64,000 nt of DNA from Meconema thalassinum (taxonomy: Eukaryota; Arthropoda; Insecta; Orthoptera; Tettigoniidae). Position numbers and translations under genes: made by a program. The notes under the pieces are model-generated. The model was not told the origin of the DNA, did not search any database, and saw nothing but the letters and a program-made list of their open reading frames with translations. The stretch covers positions 362,496,779 to 362,560,778 of the forward strand of contig OX336393.1 in the NCBI GenBank assembly GCA_946902985.2, given 5' to 3'. Below are positions 8,909-19,024 of this stretch, piece by piece; positions within the stretch are counted from its first letter, which is position 1, and every line of letters starts with the position of its first letter.

Positions 8909-10456
8909 AGCCAATTTTCAATTTTGAAAAAATAGGCTTATGAGATCACCTTTTGTCCGTGTGTGTGTGCGTGTGTGCATGTGTGTGTGTGTGTGTGAGG
9001 TGTGTGTGTGTGTGTCTGTCCCGCTAATAAATTCTAAACGGCCGGAGCGATTTCAATGAAACTTGGAAAGTTCATAGCACTATTCCGGACGACCCCGACC
9101 GTGCCCTTCAAATTATGTTACGTCTCACCAATCCAACATGGCGGCTGTGCCAAATATTTCACCAGGATTCAATATCTCCGAAAATATTCCGGATATCACC
9201 CTGATTTTTTTTACGGTGATAAAGGGAATTATTAGAAGTTCACCTATATGACTTTTGAGAAACTGGTAACTACAAAACCAACATGGCGGCCACACGAATT
9301 TGTGACTTTTAAATAGACGTTTCTCGCGATTTAACCAACCAATCGCAATAACACTTGGTAGAATATATGTTTATACACATTGCAATGCACCGACATGTAA
9401 CTTCGTTCAATTGTTTACATAACCACAAGATGGCAGATGTGCGAAATATTTCACCGGAATTCTATATCTCTGAAATGATTAGCGGTATCACCCTGAAATT
9501 TTGTATGGAGATAAAGGGCACTTGTGGAAGTTCACATATGAGACTTTCAAAATCCGGTTATATACAAAACAGAACATGGCGGCCAAGCGAATTAGAAAAT
9601 TTTAAATAGGCCTTTCTCGCGATTTAATGTTCCAAACGCAATGAAACTTGGAACAGCAAATGTTTATACACATTGTAATGCACTGGTATCTAATTTAGTT
9701 CAATTGTTTACATAACCTCAAGATGGCGGCTTTGCGAATTTTAGAAATAAGTTTTTTTTTTCTTGTGTTGTAATCATGCGATCGAAGTGAAAGTTTGAAT
9801 AATGAACCTACGCAATAATTTTCCTTTAATGGTACATGACTCTATGGCCTATACATTTAACAATCCAACATGGCGACCATCCGAAATATTTAGACGGCTC
9901 TGAATATCTACGAATCTATTATAGCAATCAAACTGAATTTTTTATGTTCATAGGGGCTATGAACTTAAGTTCACCTATAGGACTTAAAATAACCTGGTGA
10001 TCATAAATCCAACATGGCGGCGACGCGAAGTATAAATATTCACATGGACGTTTCACGCAATTTAACTATCTGAGTGCAGTGAAACTTGGTACAGTAAATC
10101 CTTATACGAATGTTAATCCACTGGCATCTAATTTATTTCAATTGTTTCCATAACCACAAGATGGCAGCTGTGCGAAATTTTAAAATCTCCTTGTAACTTC
10201 TTGTGTCCTTATCATGCGATTGAAATTTGAATGCTACACATACACAATAATCTTCTTGTTACAGTACATAACTCTATGACCTACATGTATAAAATCCAAC
10301 ATGGCCACCATCCGAAATATTCAGTCGGTTCTCAATATCTACGAATCTATTACAGCAATCAAACTGAAATTTTGTATGTTGATAGTGGCAATTAACATAA
10401 GCAGGCGATATGAAAAAAGGCTGTATAGTTCTTCACGGAACTACTTGTTTTTCTAG
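8909..10456 (+). mobile_element. Satellite-bearing element R, copy 1 (Helitron-like 3' end)
   Basis: A ~1.55 kb non-coding element. The 5' end is a palindrome (AGCC-A-ATTTTCAA then TTGAAAAAAT-A-GGCT), then ATGAGATCACC, then a (GT)n tract. The body is a decayed tandem repeat of ~290 bp made of two ~146-bp halves, each with an ATGGC core. The 3' end has the hairpin TAGTTC/GAACTA (10,426-10,443), then CTAG (10,453-10,456), the layout of Helitron 3' termini. Copy 2 lies at 29,236-30,558. No coding capacity. Assignment to Helitrons rests only on the 3' end. Confidence 0.65.
8958..9016. repeat. (GT)n tract of element R
   Basis: Interrupted GT/TG dinucleotide repeat that occupies the same place in each R-type element (8.96, 12.9, 21.7 and 29.3 kb). 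Confidence 0.9.
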
Positions 10457-10914
10457 TTTCGGCCACACTTCCAACGTCTGTTGGCAGCATAGTTGACAGT
10501 TCCCCGTCTACAGCCAAGCCACAATGACCCTAAACGATTTAACAAGATTTATGACTACTCGTATTGAGTATTGCTCCACGGCTACTCACCCCTTCACCTT
10601 GCCCGAAAGCGTATCAGATGTGATACTGATTTCTGCTTCGAAGGTTCATTCACGTTTCTTTTATCAGTAAGCCACCGTACCCAGCGTTAGTTTCGTATTC
10701 AACTGAAACCGTCTAATCGACATGTTCTTTGTACATGGCCGTATGACAGTTTGATGCATTGAATAATCATTTGTCGCACACATATTTTTGTAAAGGTCTT
10801 GCTTCCACGTCATCATTCATCTTGTAAAGTCGTTTAGGGTCATTATGGCTTGGCTATAGACGGTGAACTGTCAACTATGCTGGCAACAGACGTTGGAAGT
10901 GTGGCCGAAAACTA
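10457..10914. mobile_element. Fold-back MITE with ~90-bp inverted arms
   Basis: Bases 10,457-10,547 and 10,821-10,914 are inverted copies beginning TTTCGGCCACACTTCCAACG. The ~270-bp centre has no coding signal. It starts right after the CTAG end of element R, so it may have inserted at that junction or mark a later insertion. No convincing TSD. The superfamily is unknown. Confidence 0.75.
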
Positions 10915-10949
10915 AAAATTATAAAGAACGAAAGACTCGCCCGTTATAT

Positions 10950-11162
10950 AATTGTAAGAGTTATATAAGCAGACGGCGTATGGAGGAAAAGGAGAAATAG
11001 TGATTTGTACAGCCAGGAGGAAGAACATAAGGGCACAATACGTACGAGAAGGATGCAATTTTACGGACACCTCACAAAGATGAGCAACAGTAGGTTGGCC
11101 GAAAGGATATTCATTTACATTGCCACGTTGAAGTCCACCAAAAATGGCTTGAAGAATCAAGA
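10950..11162 (+). pseudogene. LINE-C C-terminal fragment
   Basis: Frame with IRTRRMQFYGHLTKMSNSRL and then AERIFIYIATLKSTKNGL. The same KRR-x-FYGH-x-xRMxxxRLT pattern occurs in the minus-strand frames at 20,967-21,302 and 23,711-24,046. It is cut by SINE-G at 11,163. Confidence 0.7.
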
Positions 11163-11680
11163 AGGCCGGCTTCGGTGGCGTAGTTGGTGGCATGCTGAGC
11201 TTCTATGCCCAAGATCGCGGGTTCGAACCCGGCTGAAGTCGTCGGAGTCATAAGAGAGTTAAGAATCCCTCAGTATGCCTCCCTTCGGAGGGGAAGTAAA
11301 GCCGGCGGGCCCATGTCATAGATTTGTGGCATGTAAAAGAACCTTCCACTAACTACAATTATGTGAAGCAAAATGTGTGGATTAGATTTGATTAATGCTC
11401 TATCAATTTCCAATGTTCGCTTCCAGGTGCCAGTTGTGGTGGCATCTAGGAGCCAAGCTCACAACTAGGTGTCGTTTATGGTAGCATTTGGTAGGAAAAG
11501 TAGGAACAACTTGAAATTGATTGTCTGCAGTCCTTAGCAGAATTACAGATAACACTCACTAATACAGCCATCACAATTAACAGTGGTTATCAGACAGATT
11601 CTACACACACCCAAAGTACAGTACACAGGGCTACATGACCGCTTTGTCGCAGCCCTTCTTAACTGAGGAACCAACTGAAG
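11163..11680 (+). mobile_element. SINE-G, copy 2
   Basis: Head CCGGCTTCGGTGGCGTAGTT (A box), then GGGTTCGAACCCGGC (B box), with a body matching the other SINE-G copies and a 3' end in GAGGAACCAACTGAAG. Together with copy 3 at 12,097-12,606 it forms a large inverted repeat around the LINE-C fragment. Confidence 0.85.
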
Positions 11681-11684
11681 GAAA

Positions 11685-12765
11685 AGAGGATCCCCCAAAA
11701 ATGACACAAGATGACACAAATTTGTTTTCTTTACCTTTTTCCTCTTCTCTTCCCAAAATCTCTTCATCCTTTGACTGTGATCCTGTTTCCTTTGTTCACA
11801 ATGTTCCCGTCTTCTTTTCAGGTACCACACATTTGGTAGCCAATTCTTAATTTTGTTTCTCAATTCTCCTCTATCGCATATCAATTACATCGTGATCCCT
11901 GCCTGCCTGAAGTCCTCCTCTATTTCATGAGACCAATTAGTGTTTATGCTTGAACTGTTTACTAAATCAAAGATCATCTTTGTATGTCTATTGGTGTTCA
12001 TTCTCTGTATGCGCCCGTAGAAAGTTAGTCTGAGTTTTCTAATCTTAGCCTATATGTGAGTCTATCTGAATACTCGTATAACTCTTTGGTTGGTCTGGTT
12101 GGTTCCTTAGTTTAGGGGCTTCGACAACGCGGTCATGTAGCCCAGTGTACTCTGGTGTGTGTAGAATTTGTCTGATAACCACTCTTAATTGTGATGGCTG
12201 TATTAATGTGTGTTATCTGTGATTCAGGTAGAAGGACTGCAGACGATTTATTTTTTCAAGTAGTTCCTACTTTTGCTACCAAATGCTACCGTCCACAACA
12301 CCTAGCTGCGGGCGTGGCTACTAAATGCCATCCCAGTCAGCAGCTGGTGGCCAACGTAGGAACTAATATAGCGTTATCAATCTAACCTACAAATTTTAGC
12401 TTCCACAAGTGTAATTAGTGGAAGGTTCGTTTTACATGCCATAAATCTGTGGCATGGGACCGCCGGCTTTACTTCCCCTCCGAAAGAAGGCATACTGAGG
12501 AATTTGTAACGCTCTTAAAAAATCCGACAACTTCGGCCGGGATTGAACTCGCGATCTTGGGCATAGAAGCTCAGCATGCTACCAACTACGCCACCGAAGC
12601 CGCCCATTTGGTTGGTCTCTTCATCCATATGCCATCTCTGTATATTGCTTTAGATATTTTTCTGAGAAGTTTACGTTTTACGTTTCCTGCTGTTATGATG
12701 CCTGATGCTCCAATTGTGGTTGTTTCTGACGCATACAATACATATTATACTACATATTTGTTATT
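11685..12765 (-). pseudogene. LINE-C C-terminal portion, split by SINE-G
   Basis: Minus-strand LINE coding sequence. The part at 12,607-12,765 gives YASETTTIGASGIITAGNVK, typical of the region after the RT domain. It continues at 12,084 with IRKLRLTFYGRIQRMN, then KQDHSQRMKRFWEEKRKKV, which lines up with KEKHSQRMREYWANIKSLAK of the copies at 21, 24 and 24.6 kb. Frameshifts are present. SINE-G (12,097-12,606) sits between the halves with a perfect TSD. Confidence 0.75.
12097..12606 (-). mobile_element. SINE-G, copy 3, with 12-bp TSD
   Basis: Minus-oriented full copy with tRNA-like head at the right (minus: GGTGGCGTAGTTGGTAGCAT). The perfect TSD TTTGGTTGGTCT lies at 12,085-12,096 and 12,607-12,618. 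Inserted in LINE-C. Confidence 0.9.
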
Positions 12766-12768
12766 AAC

Positions 12769-12828
12769 TCATTCATTTATTCATTCATTCATTCATCGAT
12801 CCATATTTATTCATTCATTCATTTATTA
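12769..12828. repeat. (ATTC)n microsatellite
   Basis: Imperfect ATTC/ATTT tetranucleotide repeat between LINE-C and the next satellite-bearing element. Confidence 0.85.
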
Positions 12829-14462
12829 GCATACTTTCGATTTTTTCAAAAAATGAAAGTAGACTTATGAGATCTACACAGGGCCAAAAATTGTGTGTTT
12901 GTCTGTGTGTGTGTCTGTGTGTGTGTCTGTGTGTGAGTGTGTGTGTGTGAGTGTGTGTACTCTGAATGTATGTCCCCCCACCCATCAATTCGAACAAAGG
13001 GAAACTGAATTGAACGAAATTTGGTACAGAGGTAGCACCAGAAAAGAGCACCTCAGTGTCATGTTTTAAATCGCCACCATCTTGACGGAAACGTAATGGT
13101 GGCCACCCAAATGTTTAAAGCTTAAATCAAATTACGTCTAACGTAATCATCTGATCTCTACCAAATATTGCAACAACAAACATTCGTAAGGCGAGCGTCT
13201 TTTGACTAAACTACAAGGTCATCAACATAATTTGCAGATGGCGGCCATGTATGTGTGCAAATCGATTCCCCCTATCAATTCAAACACAGTGAAACCTAAT
13301 TGCACGAAATTGGGTACATTGGTAGCACTGGCAAAGGGCACTCCAGTGTCATGTTTTATATCGCCGCCATCTTGACAGAAACGTAATGGTGGCCACTGAA
13401 ATGTTAAAATCTTGAATCAAATTACTACCAACCTATTCATCTGATCTCTACCAAATGTTTTAATATTATACCTTTATGTATAGAAAACAAGGTCATCAGC
13501 TCAATAATTTGCGGATGGCGGCCAAGTATGTGTGCAAGACGATTCCCCCTATCTTTTCAAACACGGTGAAACCAAATTGAACGAAATTTGGTACAGAGGT
13601 AGCACTAGCAAAGGGCACCTCAGTGTCATGTTTTATATCGCCGCCATCTTGACGCAAACTTAATGGTGGCCACCCAAATGTAAAAAGCGTAAATCTAATT
13701 ACGACCAACCTAATCAAATGGTCTCTACAAAATTTCGCAACAACATACCTTTATGTGAGAAGCGTTCTTTGACAAAGCTACAAGGTCATCTGTCCAATTG
13801 TTTGTGTATGGCTGCCATGTATGTGTGCAAATCGATTCCCCCTATCAATTCAAACCAGGTAAATCCGAATTGAACGAAATTTGGCACAGAGGTAGCATTA
13901 GAAAAGGGCACCTCAGTGTCATGTTTTATATCGCCGCCATCTTGACGGAAACGGAATGGCGGCCACCCAAATTTTAAAAGCTTAAATCAGATTACGACCA
14001 ACCTAATCATTTGATCTCTACCAAAATTTGCAACAACATACCTTCTTATGGGAAGCATCGTTTGATTGAACTACAAGGTCATCAGCCCAATAGCTTGCAG
14101 AAAGTGGCCATGTATGTGTGCAAATAGATTCCTCATATTAATTCAAACACGGTGAAACCGAATTGAATGACATTTTTTTTACAGAGGTAGCACTGGCATC
14201 TGTCCATGTGAGATTTGTGCTGGACAAAGCGGAGGCAGACAGGTTTTACTCCGGGTATTCCGGTTTCCCTGTCACAAATTTCATTCCAGCAACACATTCC
14301 ACTGTCATGTTTAATATCCGTATAGCACGTTGTATTTAAACAAGCTACTACAACCAACATTCAATTATACTCCTTGGAAAGGACAAAGAGTTATAACAAT
14401 ACCCATGCATTAGGAGAAAGTAGGCTATATGTTCTTTACTGAACATCTTGTTTATTTACTAG
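12829..14462 (+). mobile_element. Satellite-bearing element R2 (five ~290-bp units)
   Basis: Head with hairpin ACTTTC/GAAAGT, then AGACTTATGAGATC and a (GT)n tract, like element R. The body has five tandem units whose GATTCCCCCTATCAATTCAA motif starts near 12,968, 13,264, 13,541, 13,834 and 14,127 (periods 277-296). Each unit carries GCCGCCATCTTGAC and usually GATGGCGGCC. The 3' end has hairpin ATGTTC/GAACAT (14,429-14,446) and CTAG (14,459-14,462), as in element R. A SINE-F piece lies inside the last unit. Non-coding. Confidence 0.7.
14199..14312 (+). mobile_element. SINE-F internal fragment
   Basis: CCATGTGAGATTTGTGCTGG onward matches the body of SINE-F at 54.8 and 15.2 kb, with neither tRNA head nor tail. 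It is embedded in the last R2 unit, so it probably arrived by gene conversion or template switching and not by a simple insertion. Confidence 0.75.
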
Positions 14463-14929
14463 ATTAATACCTAATAGGGTCTTATTCACTAATACTATAA
14501 CAACTAACGTTATACACTCCTGGATGTTGCAATTACGAAATGGTCCTAACAGTGTTCTCGAATTTTGATGCACGTTCCAAATGTAATTTTGATATTGAAC
14601 AAGAGACGTTGAAAGGAAAGGCAAAAGAAACGAATCCTGCACAAGCAATTTGAATCAATGCAGGTCTGAACTGGAACCCCGTGGTCACCAATCCCCTTTT
14701 TACAAATTGTGAACCTCTGGGGGATGAAGAATTGAATTTTGATAAACCTACGTCCTTCTAGTAATTTCAGACGAAGACATTAAAATATATTATACCTCTA
14801 TAGTAACTTGTATAAATGGGCTATAGGTTTGATTTTCGGCCGGGCAATGGGATTGTAAAGTTGTGGTTCATTCATATGGCTTTGCGATATCGTGGACATT
14901 TAGACTCAGGTAATTGGTTGTGTATGACT
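14463..14929. other. Unassigned, with a short retroelement module
   Basis: Bases 14,670-14,735 (CCCCGTGGTCACCAATCCC, then TTGTGAACCTCTGGGGGATG) match 53,866-53,920, so part of the same unnamed retroelement is present. The rest is unassigned. Confidence 0.5.
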
Positions 14930-15257
14930 GATGAAAATGAAAATCCACAGCCTGCTTTTCTCTGTCGACGGACCGGGTCAGGGAATGGAATGAATGAAGC
15001 CCCCAACTAGCGGCGGGAATATGAACTGTGCCGGCTGCCGAAGCCTGTCGCACTCTCCTGGGGCAATGAATAAATAAATGACAGATGAAATGATATGACA
15101 GTGGAAAATGTTGCTGGAATGAAATTTGTGACAGGGAAAACCGGAATACCCGGAGTAAAACCTGTCTGCCTCCGCTTTGTCCAGCACAAATCTCACATGT
15201 AGTGACCAGGATTTGAACCACGGACCCAGCGGTGAGAGGCCTACGTGCTGCCACCAA
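14930..15257 (-). mobile_element. SINE-F, copy in minus orientation
   Basis: Full-length match to 54,760-55,088 in the opposite direction. The minus-strand head holds a B-box-like GTGGTTCAAATCCTGG. The 3' end, CTGTGGATTTTCATTTTC, is at the left. The TSD is not clear. Confidence 0.85.
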
Positions 15258-15324
15258 AGACGGATATCAAGTGTTATTTTCTTGTCCCAAGTACTGTGTG
15301 CATTTGTAATAAATTAAGGTGAGG

Positions 15325-15590
15325 ATTGAAACGAAGGCGCTCATAGCCCTAAGTTAGGAACCATCGCGGCATTTGCCTACAGCAGAATTGGAGAAGTAAG
15401 GAAAACCACATCCAGGATAGCTAAGGCGGGAATCGAACTCACCTCAATTTCGGTTCACGAGGTTGTGAGTACCCGGTTCCAACCTTCAGACCATAATTTA
15501 ATTTCTTGGCAGAGCCAATAATCGTACCCGGACCTCCAGGGTGACAACCAAGAACGCAATCCGCTGCACCACGAGCTGATCAAGGATTTC
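15325..15590 (-). mobile_element. SINE-D/E-like fragment
   Basis: The minus strand shows CTCGTGGTGCAGCGGATTGC (A-box-like), then GGTCCGGGTACGATTATTGG (decayed B box), then a GGCGGGAATCGAACTC-type second box in the complementary sense, as in SINE-E. Probably an old, diverged copy. Confidence 0.55.
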
Positions 15591-15967
15591 AATCTCCAAC
15601 GGTTAATGAATACTCGGGGCTCGGAGACTGGGAGTCTGCTCATCATTCATTTCATCCTCATCTAGACATGGGTGCCAATTTCAAATATCTGCACCGGCCT
15701 CCCCAAACACCACTCACCAAAACACCATGGGGAATATTTAGGAAAATTATAACGGAATAAACGTGTGTTTTAAAAACATGTTGTTTGAATAATTTAAAAC
15801 AAATGTTTCTGATATAATTAATTTGATTTGCAATTATATTGCACAGTACCATTTGGTTATTGGAAATCTAATTAGCCTGTATTTTATAATTAGTGGATGA
15901 TATTCCCTTGTGAGAGTGAAACTCTACTATTCCATTCTTTATTTTGTACAAGAGATTTTGAAGTTGC
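15591..15967. other. AT-rich, no recognisable feature
   Basis: No repeats or coding motif were recognised. Confidence 0.45.
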
Positions 15968-15980
15968 TCTCTAGTCCTAC

Positions 15981-16294
15981 GCCGGCCCCGTGGTGTTGGG
16001 GTAGCGCGCCTGCCTCTCACCCGGAGGCCCCGGGTTCAATCCCCGACTCCGTCAGTGATTTTAAAACTGGCGTGAGGGTTGGAACGGGGTGCACTCAGCC
16101 TCATGAGGACAATTGAGTAGCTGTCTGACAGTGAGACAGCGCCCCGATCACGAATACCGAGATTAACGGCCGAGGGGACCCGACGCGCTGATCAAGCGTC
16201 ACCCCAATATCTGCTGGCCAAATGGCTTGGCATCGGTCACTTGGTCGGCCTTAGCCCGTCATGGGCTGTATAGTGCCAGGGGTTGACTTTGTTT
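15981..16294 (+). mobile_element. SINE-C, copy 2, with 13-bp TSD
   Basis: Head GGCCCCGTGGTGTTGGGGTA and B box GGGTTCAATCCCCGA, with a body as in copy 1 plus an extra GTAGCTGTCTGACAGTGA. The TSD TCTCTAGTCCTAC (15,968-15,980) pairs with TCTCTAGCCCTAC (16,295-16,307). Confidence 0.9.
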
Positions 16295-16535
16295 TCTCTA
16301 GCCCTACAAACATCCTATGTATGAGGTATGATTTTGGTTGGCTAGATGTATGCTGTCGAACGCATTACGTTGCAGAAAAAATACTATCCAAACTCTAAAA
16401 TTACTTCACAGTTTTCAAATAATCTTAAGATACACCCTCTGTCTGAAAAATTGGTGAATGGGTCTATATTACGAACGGATTGTTGGCTTACCTGAAAAAG
16501 CCATCACTATCCATCGAAGTAATCCCCGTGGATGG

Positions 16536-16839
16536 TTATGCACTTCTTAGAACGGCTGTGCAAGTCCTGGCATAGTCTTCCTGAGGGATAGCCTTCAGTT
16601 GGGTCGTCACATTACGTTGGATGTCCGAAATGTCCAGAAACCTCTGGCCCTTCAGGGCTTTTTGGCGACCCTGGACCCCGATACTCCATACTTTGACGCT
16701 TGCCTTCGAGGTCGTACCACAGGCACCAGGTCTCGTCACCCGTGACGATGGTTTCCAGGACCATTCCATTCCACGGAACATTCACCCTTCTCACTGCCAC
16801 CCGTCGAACAGGACTGCACGTTAGGTTGCATAAAGTCAC
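16536..16839 (-). pseudogene. Mariner transposase fragment (GDETW region to C-terminus)
   Basis: One minus frame reads ETIVTGDETWCLWYD, holding the first or second catalytic Asp region of mariner DDE enzymes, then KRQSMEYRGPGSPKSP. Another minus frame continues FLDISDIQRNVTTQLKAIPQ, the normal mariner C-terminal region. A frameshift lies between them. The N-terminal HTH domains and the rest of the DDE core are absent. Confidence 0.8.
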
Positions 16840-16937
16840 CCTTCACACTGCCGCCCGTCTATCAGGTGTGCAAGGCAGGTTGCATACATTCACGCCTCTC
16901 TCTTGCTTTCAATTTAGAGTTTTGACGACCTAAACTG

Positions 16938-17039
16938 AAGGCTATTCCTAAAGAAGACTATGTCAGGAGTTTCCAGGACTTGTTCAGTCGTTCTCAGAAG
17001 TGCATAACTATCCACGGGGATTACTTCGAAGAACAGTAA
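16938..17039 (+). pseudogene. Mariner transposase C-terminal tail, opposite strand
   Basis: The plus-strand frame KAIPKEDYVRSFQDLFSRSQ ends at TAA 17,037-17,039. It is the same C-terminal segment as in the left arm but inverted, which shows the palindromic build of the element. Confidence 0.8.
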
Positions 17040-17121
17040 CGGCTGTTTCAGGTATGACAACAATCCGTTCGTAATATAGCCCATTCACCGAACTTTTCAG
17101 ACAGAGGGTGTATAATTGCCT

Positions 17122-17469
17122 TTATGTTCGACCCTGACTACTTGCACAGTTTCCAGCCACTGGCCGGGTCTGTTTGGAACACAAGCCTCTCCAACGTCTT
17201 CTGTCTTCCCACCATCTCTCAGCCTCCACCCTTGTCCAGTCTTCTCCTCTCTTCTTCATGCTTTCTTCCACCCCCTTCAGCCACCTGTCTATCGGTCTTC
17301 CTCTCGGTCTCTTTCCTTCCCACTTCGTCTCGTGTACTCTCCTGGGTATCCTCTTCTCCTCCATTCGTTTTACATGTCCATACCATCTAAGTCTAGATTT
17401 CTCTATACCATCCTGTAATGGTTCCTCCTTCATTAATTCTCTGGTCCTCTCATTTCTTATTCTGTCCAT
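17122..17469 (-). pseudogene. LINE-D C-terminal tail
   Basis: LRWYGHVKRMEEKRIPRRVH, then KRPRGRPIDRWLKGVEESMK. This is the GH-x-x-RM and RGRPxxRW signature that ends many RTE/CR1-type ORFs; its exact function is not known. A one-step frame change separates it from the RT frame. Confidence 0.85.
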
Positions 17470-18539
17470 CTTGTAGCTCCAATACTGCTTCTCAAGAACC
17501 TCATCTCACTGGCCTGTATTTTGCTCTTCTCCCTTCCTTTCATAACCCAGGTCTCCGAGGCATACGTCAGGATAGGAACATTGTACGTCCGATATATGAT
17601 CTTTTTGCTGTTCTGAGGGACATCCTTGCTCCATAACAAGCTTCTCACACTCCTCCGAAATGCTTCTGCCTGCCTCCCCCGCTCATTTATTTCTCTATCG
17701 TTTCTTCCATTATCTTGTATCAGGCTTCCCAGATACTTGAAACTCTCCACTTTCTTCAGCTGTTCCCCACCAATTGTTATTCCTGTTGTGGTTCTTTCCT
17801 TCTTCCTTGTTGTGATCACCATCTCACTCTTATTTATGCTAAATTTCATCCCATATCCTTGTATTATTCCTTCCCACACGTCCAACTGTTCCTGTACCTC
17901 CTCCTCCTTGTTTCCCCAAATCATCAAATCATCTGCAAACACCATTGCTTTCATCTTTCCTTCCCCAATTACTTGTGCTACTCGGGTCATTATGTCATCC
18001 ATCACCACAATGAAAAGTAACGGTGACAGTGCACTTCCTTGTTTCAGGCCGTTTCTCTGTTCCAACCAGTCTGATCTCTCTCCTCCCACTTTCACACAGC
18101 TCACGCTTCCCTTGTACATCTCCTTTATCCTCTTTATAGTCCATTTCTCTACTCCTCTATCCTCCAGGGACTTCCATACTTTGTTTCTGCATACACTGTC
18201 ATATGCTTTCTCAATGTCCAGGAAGGCCATCAGTAGATCTGTTCCATACTCATAGTGCTGTTCTTGTAACTGCCTTACAGCAAAAATCAAATCCACCGTG
18301 GACCTTCCTGCTCTGAAGCCATGTTGTTCTTCCCTCATCCCTCCTTCTATCCTTGTCCTAATTCTCTTTTCCAAAACTTTCTCGAAGATCTTTGCACAAT
18401 GACTCATCAGTGTTATTCCCCGATAGTTTCTGCAATCTGTTCTACTACCTTTCTTGAAGATCGGGACAATTATTCCTTTTTCCAGTCCTCTGGGGTCTTC
18501 CTTTCCTTCCACGCTGTCCTCATCACTCGGTACAACCAC
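17457..18539 (-). pseudogene. LINE-D reverse transcriptase
   Basis: 360 codons open. RT blocks in order: GIIVPIFKKGSRTDCRNYRG, ITLMSHCAKIFEKVL, EQHGFRAGRSTVDLI, MAFLDIEKAYDSVCR (first catalytic Asp), GLKQGSALSPLLFIVVMDDI and MVFADDLMIWG (the FADD catalytic pair), then the thumb with LGSLIQDNGRNDREI. All three catalytic aspartates are present. The frame begins after a break near 18,540 and runs into the tail frame by a small overlap near 17,457-17,469. Confidence 0.88.
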
Positions 18540-18571
18540 TGTATCCCCACCTCTCCTGCTGCTCTCACCAT

Positions 18572-18988
18572 CTACACACTCAACTCATCCACCCCCGGTG
18601 CCTTCCCTCCTTTCATCTTGTTCACTGCATCTTCCACTTCTTTCCATGTTAAGTCCTTTTCTGTTTGCAGTTCATCTTCCTCTTCCCCGATTTCTTCCTC
18701 CTCACCATCTTTTCCATTTGGGTTCAGAAGTTCTTCAAAATATTCTCTCCACATTTTCTTCAGTTCTTCCCTATTTTCTATCTCTTGTCCCCTTTTGTTC
18801 ACCATTCTAACATAATCCGTAGGATCCTTCCGCCTCTTATTTTTTACCATCCCATACAGGACCTTTTTTGTACCTTCACTATTCTCCTTCATCATCTTTG
18901 TCCACTCTTCCATCCACGTTCTTCTCTCCTCAGCCACTACTCTCTTCGCCTCCTTCTTTCTTTCCTGGTACTCTTCCCTTGTCTCCAC
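18572..18988 (-). pseudogene. LINE-D linker between endonuclease and RT
   Basis: A charged, Glu/Lys-rich segment (ERKKEAKRVVAEERRTWMEE), then KDLTWKEVEDAVNKMKGGKA followed by PGVDEL. The K-x-GKAPGVDE motif marks the start of the RT domain (region 0/1). Frame breaks lie on both sides (around 18,990-19,025 and 18,540-18,570). Confidence 0.85.
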
Positions 18989-19024
18989 CGTTCTATTTTG
19001 ATACCACCTCCTAAAGGCTCTATT

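Larger units (their letters stand above)
16431..17112. mobile_element. Palindromic mariner derivative (two 3' ends)
   Basis: The element is bounded by TA dinucleotides. Its terminal repeats start ACACCCTCTGTCTGAAAAAT on the left and the complementary sequence on the right, and extend ~180 bp inward. Each arm encodes a mariner transposase C-terminus facing outward: minus strand in the left arm, plus strand in the right (16,938-17,039). Catalytic-domain sequence (GDETW) survives only next to the left arm. So this is two transposon 3' ends head-to-head, ~680 bp against ~1.3 kb for a normal mariner, with no complete transposase. Confidence 0.8.

Noticed and set aside
17626..18255. 209-codon plus-strand ORF rich in Ser/Pro/Leu
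   Set aside because: It is antisense to the LINE-D reverse transcriptase, whose motifs are clear. The composition is that of a reverse-strand shadow.
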